Numbered from the stretch's first letter, positions 34,823-43,751 are shown. The stretch is DNA of 64,000 bases from Pseudomonas protegens CHA0 (GCF_000397205.1 NC_021237.1:3163001-3227000); one strand, 5' to 3'. The notes: generated by a model not told the origin, from the letters alone. Translations and numbers: made by a program.

Positions 34823-35313
34823 ACAACCTGTTGCGTCTGCACGAGGGCGACGCCCAATTGGTGGAGGACGATGCCTGGAGCCTGGTGCGCGGGGTTGACG
34901 ATACGCTGCCCGACGGGCCGCTGATCCTGCCCTTGGCCCTGTGGCTGATACGTCGCATCGAGCATCACCCGGCCCGGGACGGCGTTTGGATCGGTCCGGA
35001 TGACGAAGTGGAAAGCCTCAAGCCCTGGCTCAAGCTGATCCCGCTGATCGCCGTGGACTTCCCCAGCTTTCGTGATGGCCGGGGTTACAGCCAGGCCTAC
35101 CTGCTGCGCACTCGCCTGGGCTGGATGGGCGAATTGCGAGCGATTGGCGATGTGCTGCGCGACCAGTTGAGCCATATGCGCCAATGCGGCTTCGACAGCT
35201 TTGCCGTGCGTGAAGACAAATGCGCGCTGGACGCACTCAAAGGGTTGGCGGGGATGAGCGTGCTGTATGGCCGCTCGGTGATCGAGCCGCGGCCGCTGTT
35301 TCGTCGGCGCTGA
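34819..35313 (+). CDS. DUF934 family protein, partner of siroheme reductase
   Basis: 164 residues. It carries the DUF934 features VDFPSFRDGRGYSQAYLLRT and GELRAIGDVLRDQLSHMRQC followed by GFDSFAVRED. The family is regularly fused or adjacent to siroheme sulfite/nitrite reductase (CysI) genes and probably helps its electron supply or assembly. The start overlaps the reductase stop (ATGA), so translation is coupled. Confidence 0.92.
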   Translation: MNNLLRLHEGDAQLVEDDAWSLVRGVDDTLPDGPLILPLALWLIRRIEHHPARDGVWIGPDDEVESLKPWLKLIPLIAVDFPSFRDGRGYSQAYLLRTRLGWMGELRAIGDVLRDQLSHMRQCGFDSFAVREDKCALDALKGLAGMSVLYGRSVIEPRPLFRRR

Positions 35314-35369
35314 AGGTGGCGCGCGGTTGCGCTGGTTAATGTAATTTCTAGAATAAATAGTCGTTTAAA

Positions 35370-35436
35370 ATCAATAGATTAATATTGATAGTTAATCTTG
35401 TTTGATTGGTTTTAGGAAGGCTCGGGTAACCGAGCC
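35370..35436. terminator. AT-rich palindrome and hairpin between convergent genes
   Basis: An AT-rich stretch contains the inverted repeat ATCAATA-GATTAA-TATTGAT (35370-35389), then a 7-bp GC hairpin GGCTCGG-GTAA-CCGAGCC (35419-35436). Both genes end here, so the GC hairpin is a likely bidirectional transcription stop. The AT palindrome looks more like a protein site, but no gene starts nearby. Confidence 0.4.
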
Positions 35437-35452
35437 CTCCTTGCCACCCCGC

Positions 35453-37810
35453 CTATTGCAACGCCGGGTCCCCGGGGTTGAGCTGCTTCCATTGCTGCAT
35501 CAGTGCCTGGGCCTTGGGTTCCTGGCCGCTCTCCAAGTAGTACTGGATCAGGCTCAGGCGCGCATTGCGCTGGGTCGGCTGGCGCTGCAGCAGGGCTTGC
35601 AACTGACGGTTGGCAGCGTCCTGCTGGCCACTGTCGTGCAGGGCCACTGCCAGCACATAGGCGTACTGAGCATTCTGCGGTTCCAGCTCGGCGGCCTTTT
35701 TCAAGGCGGCCATGGCCCGGGCAGTGTCGCCCCCACGAATCAGGCTCAGGCCCCGTGTGTGCTGTAGCAGCGCCGACTCCGGGTGCTGTTGCAGGGCCTG
35801 GGCCAGCAATTGCTGCGCCTCCTGGCTGCGGCCATTGGCTTCCAGCCACTGTCCCAGGGTCACCAGGGCCGGGAAGAAGTCGCTGTCGCGGCGCAAGGCT
35901 GCGCGCAGGTAGGGTTCGACCTCGGCACCGCGCCCGCTGGCCTGGTAGAGCATGGCCAGGTTGAGGTTGGCTTCGGCCCGCTCCACGAGGCTCAACTGCA
36001 CCGCTTCATATTCGCCAAGGGCTTTGTCCCAGGCCCCTTGAGCCGGGCCCAGGCCACTGCGCGCGGCGCCCAGCAGATCGCGAGCCGCGGTGATCCGCAC
36101 GGCCTTGACCGGGTCTTGCAGCAGGGGCACCAGCAGCGGGCCACGTTCGGCTGGCGGCACCAGGGCGCTGGTGGCTCGCACCGCGCTTTCGCGCACCTGG
36201 GGGGCCGCATGCCCGAGGGCCTGGGTAGCCAGTTGCAGTGCCTGGGCATTGGGATAGTTGGCCAGCTCGGCCAGCAGGGTGGCACGCCGGATCGGTGGCA
36301 GATCGCTGCGCTGCAGTTGTTCCTGCAACGCCTGGGCTGCCCCTGGGTGGCCGCCGCGGATCAACCACAGGCTGTCGTCGTAGCGCGGTGGCTGGGGTGG
36401 GCTGTTGGCGGTCCATAACTGGAACTGCCGGCTGATGCGTTCGCCGGCCTGTTGCCCCTGGTGGCAGCCCAGGCAGGCATCGGCCGTGCCAAGCTTCTGC
36501 GCCCGCAGCGGGTTGGGCAGGCTGAAGCTGTGGTCATGGCGATAGTCATTGCCCATGTAGACCTTGCCCGGCATGTGGCAGTCCACGCATTGCGCACCGG
36601 GCTGGCCGGGGGTGTGCCGGTGATGCTCGGGGGAATCGTAATCCTTGGCCTGCAAGCCGCGTCCGTCAATGCCGGCTGCCGCGCTCTTGCCGGCGGGGTT
36701 GTGGCATTGCAGGCATACGGCGTTGCCCGGGGCCTTGAGCTGGGTGCTGTGGGGGTTGTGGCAATTGCTGCAGCGCACCCCCTTGTCGAACATCTTGCTC
36801 TGGGCGAAGGAGCCGTATTCGAACACCTCGTCCTTGATCTTGCCGTCCAGGGCGTACAGCTCCCGGGTCAGGGCGCTGGGCAGGTAGTCATCCATCAGGC
36901 GCTGGCCGACGTGGTAGCCGTCGCCCAGGGGCGCGCGCCGCGCGTGGCAGCGGGCGCAGGTCTCGATCTCCTGGGTGGCGCTTGCGGCCTTGAGGTCCAC
37001 GGCGAAGCCGGCGTTGGCCAGGGTGGCCTTGCTGGCCGTGGCCTGCAGGTGGTTGGAGGCCGGGCCGTGACAGGCCTGGCAGCCAACGCCGAGGCTGTTC
37101 CAGCGGCTGTCGAAGCGCTCCTGGCTGGCGCTGAAATTGCGCTGGTAGCCGGTGGTATGGCATTCCACACACATGAAGTTGGCGTTCTGGCTGGGCTTGC
37201 TCCAGTGCAGCGGGTTCTTGAAGTTAACGCCCTGGCCCGGATACAGGTGGAACCACTGCTGCTTGCGGGTATCCCAGGCCACGCCCAGGGCCTGCAGGCG
37301 TCCCTGGCCGACCTCGATCAGGTATTGCTGCAAGGGCTCGATGCCGAAGGTGTAGGCCACCTTGAAGTCCGCGGGCCTGCCGTCGGCTCCGGGGGTGTTG
37401 ACCCAGAACTCGGTCCCGCGGCGAAACAACCGGGTGCTTTCGCCTTCGGCCTTGAAACGCTGTTCATTGAAATTGCCCAGCACCGTCTGCGGGTTGGCCT
37501 CCTGCATCGCCAGTTGATGGTGCGAGCCTTGCCAGTCCCTGGCCTGGGCCTGGTGGCAGCCCTGGCAGGCCTGTTCATCGACGTACTGGGCGGCCGGTAG
37601 CGCCGGCACGGCCTTGGGCTGGGCGGGGGGCGGGGCCGCAGCCACCTGCGGCGCCGCCAGCCGGGGCGGTTCGGCCAGCAGGAACCAGACGAGCCCGCCG
37701 AGCACCAGCAGCAACAGCAGGGCGCTGAAGGGGAACAGGTAGCGGTGGGGCGAAGGTGCGGTTGAAGCAGGGGGTGTCGAGCGTGGGTTATTCTTCTTCG
37801 GCTTGGGCAT
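35453..37810 (-). CDS. Octaheme c-type cytochrome with HEAT- and TPR-like repeats
   Basis: 785 residues. A single N-terminal transmembrane anchor (LFPFSALLLLLVLGGLVWFL) leads to a periplasmic Pro/Ala-rich linker. Eight CXXCH heme motifs follow: CQGCH, CVECH, CQACH, CARCH, CSNCH, CLQCH, CVDCH and CLGCH. The C-terminal third has no hemes: it begins with HEAT-like repeats (RRATLLAELANYPNAQALQL; HAAPQVRESAVRATSALVPP) and ends with TPR-like repeats (AEANLNLAMLYQASGRGAEV, AMAALKKAAELEPQNAQYAY). This suggests a membrane-anchored electron carrier with a docking domain. It is transcribed away from the DUF3313 lipoprotein. Electron donor, acceptor and any enzymatic role are unknown. Confidence 0.88.
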   Translation of the reverse strand: MPKPKKNNPRSTPPASTAPSPHRYLFPFSALLLLLVLGGLVWFLLAEPPRLAAPQVAAAPPPAQPKAVPALPAAQYVDEQACQGCHQAQARDWQGSHHQLAMQEANPQTVLGNFNEQRFKAEGESTRLFRRGTEFWVNTPGADGRPADFKVAYTFGIEPLQQYLIEVGQGRLQALGVAWDTRKQQWFHLYPGQGVNFKNPLHWSKPSQNANFMCVECHTTGYQRNFSASQERFDSRWNSLGVGCQACHGPASNHLQATASKATLANAGFAVDLKAASATQEIETCARCHARRAPLGDGYHVGQRLMDDYLPSALTRELYALDGKIKDEVFEYGSFAQSKMFDKGVRCSNCHNPHSTQLKAPGNAVCLQCHNPAGKSAAAGIDGRGLQAKDYDSPEHHRHTPGQPGAQCVDCHMPGKVYMGNDYRHDHSFSLPNPLRAQKLGTADACLGCHQGQQAGERISRQFQLWTANSPPQPPRYDDSLWLIRGGHPGAAQALQEQLQRSDLPPIRRATLLAELANYPNAQALQLATQALGHAAPQVRESAVRATSALVPPAERGPLLVPLLQDPVKAVRITAARDLLGAARSGLGPAQGAWDKALGEYEAVQLSLVERAEANLNLAMLYQASGRGAEVEPYLRAALRRDSDFFPALVTLGQWLEANGRSQEAQQLLAQALQQHPESALLQHTRGLSLIRGGDTARAMAALKKAAELEPQNAQYAYVLAVALHDSGQQDAANRQLQALLQRQPTQRNARLSLIQYYLESGQEPKAQALMQQWKQLNPGDPALQ

Positions 37811-37834
37811 TGCGACGTCCGTATCCAGAATGCG

Positions 37835-37964
37835 GTGCCTTGATCGGCACTCTCAGGCTCGATGGAGCTTTGACGGCAGCTGCCGGTCTGTCAAATCCGG
37901 GCTGTGAATCAGCCCGCAAGCCGTGACAAACAACCCGCGCCGGCGGGGCAAAGCGCCGGCTTTT
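37835..37964 (+). ncRNA. Structured region ending in terminator; possible small RNA
   Basis: Within the intergenic space between the divergent cytochrome and lipoprotein genes are consecutive hairpins (GTGCC-TTGATC-GGCAC at 37835-37850; CGGGCTG-TGAAT-CAGCCCG at 37898-37916) and finally GCCGGCG-GGGCAAAG-CGCCGGC followed by TTTT (37939-37964), a Rho-independent terminator on the plus strand. No plus-strand gene ends here. It could be a small RNA or a leader attenuator for the lipoprotein gene. Confidence 0.28.
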
Positions 37965-38022
37965 GGCTATACCTTAATTTCCCCTAGCCAGTCCCTGGCT
38001 GCTGCACCTACAGGAGTTACAC

Positions 38023-38694
38023 ATGAAGCTTGCTCTGACCCTCAGCATGCTGTGCCTTGCCACCCTCGGGATGGTGGGCTGTTCCAGCAAAGTGCCCCAG
38101 CCTGACGAGTACTCCGGGTTTCTCAGCGACTACAGCCAGCTCAAGGAAGCCAAGTCGCCCTCCGGCGTGGAGGTGATGCGCTGGATCGATCCCAAGCTCA
38201 AGTTGAGCAACTACAGCAGCGTGTACATCGAACCGACCCAGTTCTACCCGCAGCCGCAGCCGACGGCGAAGATCCCCCAGAGCACCCTGACCGCCATCAC
38301 CCGTTACTACGACCAGGCACTGCAGCGCGAGGTGAGCAAATCCCTGCCACTGGCCACCGGCCCGGGCCCGGGGGTGATCGTGGTGCGCGCGGCGATTACC
38401 GCAGTCACCAGCAAGACCGAGGGCCTGAAGCCCTATGAAATCATTCCCGTGGCCCTGGTGGCGGCGGCGGTGAGCACCGCCAGTGGCATCCGCGACCAGG
38501 AAACCACCCTGGCCACCGAGGCGGCGTTCCTGGATGGCAGCACCCACGCGGTGATTGCCGAAGTGGTTCGCAAAGGCACCGGCAAGCCCCTGGAAAACGA
38601 CACCCAGGTGATGCAGGCCAGCGACGTGAAGAACGTCATCGACGGCTGGGCCTATGACATGCACCAGTCCTACCTGCAACTGAAGAAAAAGTGA
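38023..38694 (+). CDS. DUF3313 lipoprotein
   Basis: 223 residues with a lipoprotein signal (MKLALTLSMLCLATLGMVGC with lipobox MVGC). The body matches DUF3313: YSGFLSDYSQLKEA, YSSVYIEPTQFYPQPQPTAK, VVRAAITAVTSKTEGLKPYE. AGGAG precedes the ATG. Outer-membrane or inner-membrane lipoprotein of unknown role; conserved in Pseudomonas. Confidence 0.88.
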   Translation: MKLALTLSMLCLATLGMVGCSSKVPQPDEYSGFLSDYSQLKEAKSPSGVEVMRWIDPKLKLSNYSSVYIEPTQFYPQPQPTAKIPQSTLTAITRYYDQALQREVSKSLPLATGPGPGVIVVRAAITAVTSKTEGLKPYEIIPVALVAAAVSTASGIRDQETTLATEAAFLDGSTHAVIAEVVRKGTGKPLENDTQVMQASDVKNVIDGWAYDMHQSYLQLKKK

Positions 38695-38703
38695 CCGACC
38701 GTT

Positions 38704-38739
38704 GATGGCCGCGGCATCTTGAAAGGTGCCGCGGCCATC
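38704..38739. terminator. Bidirectional terminator-like hairpin
   Basis: A perfect 13-bp inverted repeat, GATGGCCGCGGCA / TGCCGCGGCCATC with a 10-base loop, between the convergent DUF3313 and DUF3829 genes. Confidence 0.7.
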
Positions 38740-38747
38740 GTTCGGTT

Positions 38748-39725
38748 TCAGTACTGGCTGCGCGCCAGTTTGTTGTAGTGGTAGAGCATCTGGTCGTAAC
38801 CCTGGGTCACTGCGTGGTAGTCGTCGCTCAGGCGTTGCGGCTCGGCATGTTGCTGCCAGTCGCGGTGCAGGGTGTCCAGCGCCTTGAGGTACTGTTCGCC
38901 GGGCTGGGCGATCAGTTGCCAGAGGTACAGCACCTGCTCGGTGTTCTTGTCCGGCTGGCCTGTTTTCAGGTACTGCTGCCGAGCGTCCCAGGTCTGGCGC
39001 AACTGCCGGGTGACCTGCGCCAGTTGGTCCGGGGTCAGGCTTTGCTGGCGTACGCCTGCCTCGACAAATTCCACGGTGCTGCGGGCCTGGATCATGTAAT
39101 CGAGCAATGCCCAGTGGGCATTGCGCCCCAGGCGTTGCTCCAGGCGCAGCAGTTGCTGGCTGCGCGGTTCGATATCCAGGGCCGGGAGCAGCCGGCGCAC
39201 GGCATTGGAAGCTTCCAGGTAAGCCTCGCTCTGTTGCGCCAGTTGGCGGGCAAACTCATCCAGTTGCGCCTCGGTCAGGGGCCGCCCGATGCCCATTTTG
39301 CGCATGAAGGAATCCTTGGTCAGGGCCGCGAAGGGCCCGAGCACTTGCAGATAGCGCACGGTGGCGGGGAGCAAAGGGCTGTCCGGGGCCAGGACCTGCA
39401 ACTTGTCGGTGATCCTGCCGGGGCAGTTGAGGCGGTACAGTGCGTCGATGTCCTGGTGGCTGTAGGCATACAGGTCGTAGGCTTCGGGCGCCTTGGCCCG
39501 GGGCGCACCCTCGGTCATGAAGGCCTGGTGGGCCAGGCGCCAGGGCACATCCACCTGGTTCATGCAATTGACGATCGGCGCCAGGGCATTGGCCTGGGCG
39601 GTGCTCGGGCTGTCCTGGTAGTCCAGCCACAGGTCGAGGCGCCCCAGGGGCTTGCTGGCCCCGGCCAGGCCGACCAGCGTCAACCCCAGAACCAGGCCGA
39701 TGGGCAGCAACCAATTGGGGTTCAT
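38748..39725 (-). CDS. DUF3829 family protein
   Basis: 325 residues from ATG 39725 (MNPNWLLPIGLVLGLTLVGL), a membrane anchor or signal, then a helical periplasmic domain (NCMNQVDVPWRLAHQAFM; AYDLYAYSHQDIDALYRLNC; QWRD-like helices) typical of YiiG/DUF3829 proteins. The ATG overlaps the stop of the J-domain gene (ATGA), so the two are translationally coupled and presumably work together. Function unknown. Confidence 0.8.
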   Translation of the reverse strand: MNPNWLLPIGLVLGLTLVGLAGASKPLGRLDLWLDYQDSPSTAQANALAPIVNCMNQVDVPWRLAHQAFMTEGAPRAKAPEAYDLYAYSHQDIDALYRLNCPGRITDKLQVLAPDSPLLPATVRYLQVLGPFAALTKDSFMRKMGIGRPLTEAQLDEFARQLAQQSEAYLEASNAVRRLLPALDIEPRSQQLLRLEQRLGRNAHWALLDYMIQARSTVEFVEAGVRQQSLTPDQLAQVTRQLRQTWDARQQYLKTGQPDKNTEQVLYLWQLIAQPGEQYLKALDTLHRDWQQHAEPQRLSDDYHAVTQGYDQMLYHYNKLARSQY

Positions 39726-41359
39726 GGCTGCCCCTCCTGGCCGTACCACTGGCGGGCGGTGGCCGGGGCCGTGCAGCCCTCGGCATTGGCGGGCATGCGC
39801 GCGCACAGGCGTTCGCTCCATTGCTGCAGGCCCTGGTTGGGGTTGAGCGTGCGCTGGCTGGTGAACAGCTGGAGGCTGCCCAGGCCTGCCACCAGCACCA
39901 TGCAGCCCAGGCCGATCAACAGCCGCCGGCGCCAGGGAGCGGGTTTTTCCCAGGAAGCCTGGGCCTTGAGTTCGCGGCGCCGCAGGCTCGCCACCCCCAG
40001 CAGCACGGCCAGGTAAGTGGCGGCGCTGACCGGGCCGCAGAAATATCCCAGGGCACCGCTGATCAGCAGGGCCGGCAGCAGGTCGCGCAGGACCAGCACC
40101 TCACGGTCCGGGTCGAGCCAGTGCGGCAGGCGTGCGCCGAGTGCCTGGTCGCGTACCCAGAGGCGGTGAGCCAGAGGCTGCCAGAGCCACCCCAGCAGGG
40201 CCCCGGCGCCGGCAAAACAGGTGCTCCAGAACAGCGTCACGCCGATGATTTCCCCCAGGCTGCCGGCTTGCGGCGCATAGCGGGCCACGGCCCCCGCCAG
40301 GCAGGCGAGGACAATGCCCAGGTACATGGGCCAGGCGTTGAAAGCGAACTCCCAGTCGCGCCAGAAGAACGGCGTGCCGCCGGGCATGCCGGCCGATACC
40401 TCGGGGTGATTGGCGTGCAGCCGCGAGCTCAGTTGGCGGCAGCAGGCCCAGTCATCGGGGCGCAGGCGCCGGGCGAAGTTGCGCCGGCGGGTGAAACTGA
40501 TGGGCGCCAGCAGCAGGTAGGCGGCGCGCTGTTGCGGGCTGGCCGGCGCCTGGGTGGCCAGGGCCTGCTGGCGGGCAATGAATACCGGTGCTTCGTCACG
40601 GGCTTTGAGGCGCTCCCATTCCAGCGCCGGACAGGCGTTGTCCGCACCGTTGTGCCAGCCCTGGCCGGCACACACCGCGGCGAACCCCGGGCTGGACCAG
40701 TAGGGGCTGTTGAGCAGCAGCTCCACCAGTTGCAGGTTGAACCACTGGCCCTGGTCCAGGCTGTTCAGCCAGGGCTGCTGCTGGCGTTGCGCGTAGGCCT
40801 GGAGCAGAGCCTGGTCGTCGCGCTGGGCCAGGGCGTCCTGCAGGGGCTGCAAGAGCTTTTCCTGGCACTGTTCCAGCAATGCATCGATCAGGTACTCCGG
40901 CAGTTCCAGGCGCTGCCAGGCGCTGAGCCAGTGGAACGTGGCAAAGGCCCAGGCCAGCAGCTGTTGCGATTGGTCCGGGCGTTCCACGCAGTGGCGCAAC
41001 AGGCCCAGCTCGAACTCCAGCAGGCAGTCGCTCTGGATCGCCTGCTGATAGCGCAGGTCCAGTTGCTCGATGCGGATGCCCTCCAGCAAGGGGGCGACTC
41101 GCTGCGCCGGCGACAGCGGCTTTGGGCCCTGCGGCGCCTGCCCGGCCAGCGGCACCGGATCTTCGTCCGAATGTGGATCCTGCTCCTGCATGCCCAGCCA
41201 CCGGGCTTGCTCCAGCGCCGATTCATAGGCTTCGCGCAGGCGCTGGAACGCCACCGGGTCTTCATCCGGGCGGGTCTGCTTGAGCAGCCTGGCGTAGTGG
41301 CGTTTGATGGTGCGGGTATCGGCGGTGGCCGGCAGGCCGAGCAGGGTCCAGCAACTCAT
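39722..41359 (-). CDS. J-domain-like membrane protein
   Basis: 545 residues from ATG 41359 (GGAG upstream; ATG 41377 also possible). The first 60 residues form a J domain (CWTLLGLPATADTRTIKRHY, ARLLKQTRPDEDPVAFQRLR, EAYESALEQARWLG), but the catalytic HPD is RPD here, so stimulation of DnaK may be lost or altered. A long helical region follows, then about five to six membrane segments in the C-terminal third (AWPMYLGIVLACLAGAVARY, IIGVTLFWSTCFAGAGALLG). Reminiscent of E. coli DjlB/DjlC-type membrane J proteins. Coupled to the DUF3829 gene. Confidence 0.78.
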   Translation of the reverse strand: MSCWTLLGLPATADTRTIKRHYARLLKQTRPDEDPVAFQRLREAYESALEQARWLGMQEQDPHSDEDPVPLAGQAPQGPKPLSPAQRVAPLLEGIRIEQLDLRYQQAIQSDCLLEFELGLLRHCVERPDQSQQLLAWAFATFHWLSAWQRLELPEYLIDALLEQCQEKLLQPLQDALAQRDDQALLQAYAQRQQQPWLNSLDQGQWFNLQLVELLLNSPYWSSPGFAAVCAGQGWHNGADNACPALEWERLKARDEAPVFIARQQALATQAPASPQQRAAYLLLAPISFTRRRNFARRLRPDDWACCRQLSSRLHANHPEVSAGMPGGTPFFWRDWEFAFNAWPMYLGIVLACLAGAVARYAPQAGSLGEIIGVTLFWSTCFAGAGALLGWLWQPLAHRLWVRDQALGARLPHWLDPDREVLVLRDLLPALLISGALGYFCGPVSAATYLAVLLGVASLRRRELKAQASWEKPAPWRRRLLIGLGCMVLVAGLGSLQLFTSQRTLNPNQGLQQWSERLCARMPANAEGCTAPATARQWYGQEGQP

Positions 41360-41377
41360 TGGGCGGTACGACTCCAT

Positions 41378-41728
41378 GAAAGACCGCCGCGCCCGGGCAG
41401 TGGCGCGCTGAAACTGCGCACCCTACCGGTTTCCTGAAAAAAAGTCCCAAGCCGGATGAGGCCCGGCTCGGCTTCGTCTCTGTGGTCGGCGCACCGATGG
41501 AGTCAGTAGAGAACTACCATTGGTTTAGAGCGGGCGAGGCCGGCGCATTGGGGGATGGGCTGTCAGTTAATGTTACTTATGATTATTTCCGCAAAGTTTA
41601 AGTGGTTAAGATTGTGTGATTTATTTATTTTAAAAAACTATATAAAACATATAGATACGGTTAAGACATGAAGTTATTTATTGTTTCTTGTGAGCTTTTT
41701 GCACTGATGCCAGGGAGGAATGCCCCGA
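41378..41728. other. Intergenic region with AT-rich island
   Basis: About 350 bases without a gene. The first half is GC-rich; 41570-41700 is strikingly AT-rich, with TTTATTTATTTTAAAAAACT and TATAAAACATATAG, and is the likely promoter or H-NS/MvaT-bound region for the SRPBCC gene. No defined repeat. Confidence 0.5.
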
Positions 41729-42172
41729 ATGCCCGTAGTAGAGCGTACGACTTCTTTCGCCGGCTACAGCCCGGCTCAGGTACTGGATTTCTGCCTCGAA
41801 GGCGCCAACTTTCCAAAGATTTTCCCCGCGCGTGTCACGCCCTTGGGGGGCCTCGATATCAATGACCTGCGCATCAGTGTCGGGCGCCAGTTCAGCTTCC
41901 TGCACTGGATGTTCGGTGTCATACCGGCGAAATGGACAGTGGTTATACGTGAGGTCGGCGACCGGCATTTTGTCGACGAGATGCTCAAGGGGCCGCTGCG
42001 GGCCTTTCGCCATGAGCACCGGGTCGAGGCCGCCGAAGGGGGCACCCTGTACACCGACCGGGTGACCTACAGGGCCATAGGTGGTGCACCTTTGGAGTGG
42101 TTGATGGTCAATGCCTACATGGCGCGGATTTTCGATGCCCGGCACCGCAACATGCTGCGGTTGCTCAGTTGA
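41729..42172 (+). CDS. SRPBCC (START-like) family protein
   Basis: 147 residues from ATG 41729, which the AGGGAGG at 41712-41718 places at correct spacing; the ATG at 41720 is too close to it. ERTTSFAGYSPAQVLDFCLE, NFPKIFPARVTPLGGLDIND and the C-terminal helix YMARIFDARHRNMLRLLS match ligand-binding cyclase/dehydrase-type SRPBCC proteins. A small hydrophobic ligand is likely but unknown. It may be co-transcribed with the DJ-1-like gene 43 bases downstream. Confidence 0.78.
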   Translation: MPVVERTTSFAGYSPAQVLDFCLEGANFPKIFPARVTPLGGLDINDLRISVGRQFSFLHWMFGVIPAKWTVVIREVGDRHFVDEMLKGPLRAFRHEHRVEAAEGGTLYTDRVTYRAIGGAPLEWLMVNAYMARIFDARHRNMLRLLS

Positions 42173-42215
42173 TTGCCGTGCCTTGCCCTGTTTTCCAATG
42201 CCAAGGAGCATGCCC

Positions 42216-42899
42216 ATGAGCAAGAAGATACTGGTGGTCCTGACCAGCGTGGCCAAATACCCCAACCTGGCCCGCGCCACTGGCCTGTGGCTGGGTGAGG
42301 CGGTGCATTTCGTGAAGAAGGTCGAGGCGGCGGGCTTCGAGGTGGACTACGTGAGCCCCAAGGGTGGCTACGTACCCATCGACCCCCATAGCCTGGCCAT
42401 GGCCGACGACACCGACTGGCAGTGGTACCAGGACAGTGCCTTCATGAGCCGCCTGGGCTCGACCCTCAAGCCTTCCCAGGTCAGGTCCGGGGACTATGTG
42501 GCGATCTATTACGCCGGTGGCCACGGCGTGGTCTGGGATTTTCCCGATAACCCGGAACTGCAGGCCCTGAGCCGGGAGATCTATGAGCAGGGGGGCTATG
42601 TCAGCTCGGTGTGCCATGGCGCGGTGGGCTTGCTCAACATCAAGCTGGGCGACGGTAGGCTGCTGATCGCCGGCAAGCAGGTCACCGGTTTCTCCAATGA
42701 AGAGGAGAAACTCGCCGAACTGGACCAGTACGTGCCCTACCTGACGGAAACCGAACTGGTCAAGCGCGGTGCCCTTTACCAGAAGGCCGCCGCACCCTGG
42801 GCGCCGTTCGCGGTGGAGGATCAGCGGGTGATCACCGGGCAGAACCCGGCGTCCGGTGGCCCGGTGGCCGATCTGCTCCTGGCGCACCTCAACAAATAA
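42216..42899 (+). CDS. DJ-1/PfpI-type class I glutamine amidotransferase-like protein
   Basis: 228 residues from ATG 42216 (AAGGAG seven bases upstream). KKILVVLTSVAKYPNLARAT, VAIYYAGGHGVVWDFPDN and the nucleophile elbow GGYVSSVCHGAVGLLN, with its catalytic Cys, place it in the Hsp31/YajL/HchA-like branch. Likely roles are glyoxalase III or protein deglycase-type stress defence. Glu near the N-terminus and the Cys-His pair are intact. Substrate not determined. Confidence 0.85.
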   Translation: MSKKILVVLTSVAKYPNLARATGLWLGEAVHFVKKVEAAGFEVDYVSPKGGYVPIDPHSLAMADDTDWQWYQDSAFMSRLGSTLKPSQVRSGDYVAIYYAGGHGVVWDFPDNPELQALSREIYEQGGYVSSVCHGAVGLLNIKLGDGRLLIAGKQVTGFSNEEEKLAELDQYVPYLTETELVKRGALYQKAAAPWAPFAVEDQRVITGQNPASGGPVADLLLAHLNK

Positions 42900-42901
42900 C
42901 C

Positions 42902-43090
42902 GTAGGAGCCGGCTTGCCGGCGAAGGCGGCCTTGAGGCTTGCTCAAGTCTCGAAATCGCTTTCGCTGGCAAGCCAGCTCCTACACCGAAACACCCAAATT
43001 CACCCCTGTAGGAGCCGGCTTGCCGGCGAAGGGGCCCTTGAGGCTTGCGCAAGGTTTGAAAGCGCCTTCGCTGGCAAGCCAGCCCCTGCA
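42902..43090. repeat. Two tandem REP doublets
   Basis: Two hairpin pairs, 42902-42983 and 43008-43090, each made of GTAGGAGCCGGCTTGCCGGC followed by an inverted GCTGGCAAGCCAGC(T/C)CCT copy. They sit between the DJ-1-like gene and tpx. Confidence 0.92.
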
Positions 43091-43232
43091 TCCGGTAATG
43101 CCGGTGTCGGGGCGGGTTGTTGGACAATTTGCCCGTGGGGCATAGGTGCCCGGGCCGTTTCATGCTTAACTTCGGCCTCTCAGGAATTTCTCATTGCTGT
43201 TCCATCATCACTGTTCAATAAGGACTCCGTTC

Positions 43233-43733
43233 ATGGCTCAAGTCACTCTCAAAGGCAACCCGGTGCAGGTTAACGGCCAACTGCCGCAAGTCGGTTCCAA
43301 AGCCCCAGCGTTCACCCTGGTGGGCGCAGGCCTGGCCGATGTTTCCCTGAGCAGCCTCGCCGGCAAGCGCAAGGTGCTGAACATCTTCCCAAGCGTCGAC
43401 ACCCCGACCTGCGCCACCTCGGTGCGCAAGTTCAACGCCCAGGCCAACGAGCTGGCCAACACCGTGGTGCTGTGCATCTCTGCCGACCTGCCATTCGCCC
43501 AGGCACGCTTCTGCGGCGCAGAAGGCCTGGAAAACGTGCAGAACCTGTCGACCCTGCGTGGCCGCGAGTTCATCGAGAACTACGGCGTGGCCATCGCCGA
43601 CGGCCCGCTGGCCGGCCTGACTGCCCGCGCCGTGGTGGTGCTGGACGAAAACGACAAGGTGCTGCACAGCGAGCTGGTCAAGGAAATCGCCGAAGAGCCG
43701 AACTACGATGCGGCCCTGGCCGTGCTCAAGTAA
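43233..43733 (+). CDS. tpx: Thiol peroxidase
   Basis: 166 residues from ATG 43233 ([20 protein letters not shown]). The peroxidatic cysteine lies in [17 protein letters not shown] and the resolving cysteine in the [15 protein letters not shown] segment, as in atypical 2-Cys Tpx. It reduces H2O2 and alkyl hydroperoxides using thioredoxin, in the cytosol or periplasm. A strong terminator follows. Confidence 0.95.
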   Translation: MAQVTLKGNPVQVNGQLPQVGSKAPAFTLVGAGLADVSLSSLAGKRKVLNIFPSVDTPTCATSVRKFNAQANELANTVVLCISADLPFAQARFCGAEGLENVQNLSTLRGREFIENYGVAIADGPLAGLTARAVVVLDENDKVLHSELVKEIAEEPNYDAALAVLK

Positions 43734-43751
43734 CAGGTTTTACAATTATTC

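Noticed and set aside
42902..43090. Possible CRISPR array
   Set aside because: The repeats are REP palindromes in inverted pairs, with irregular spacing and no unique constant-length spacers or cas genes.
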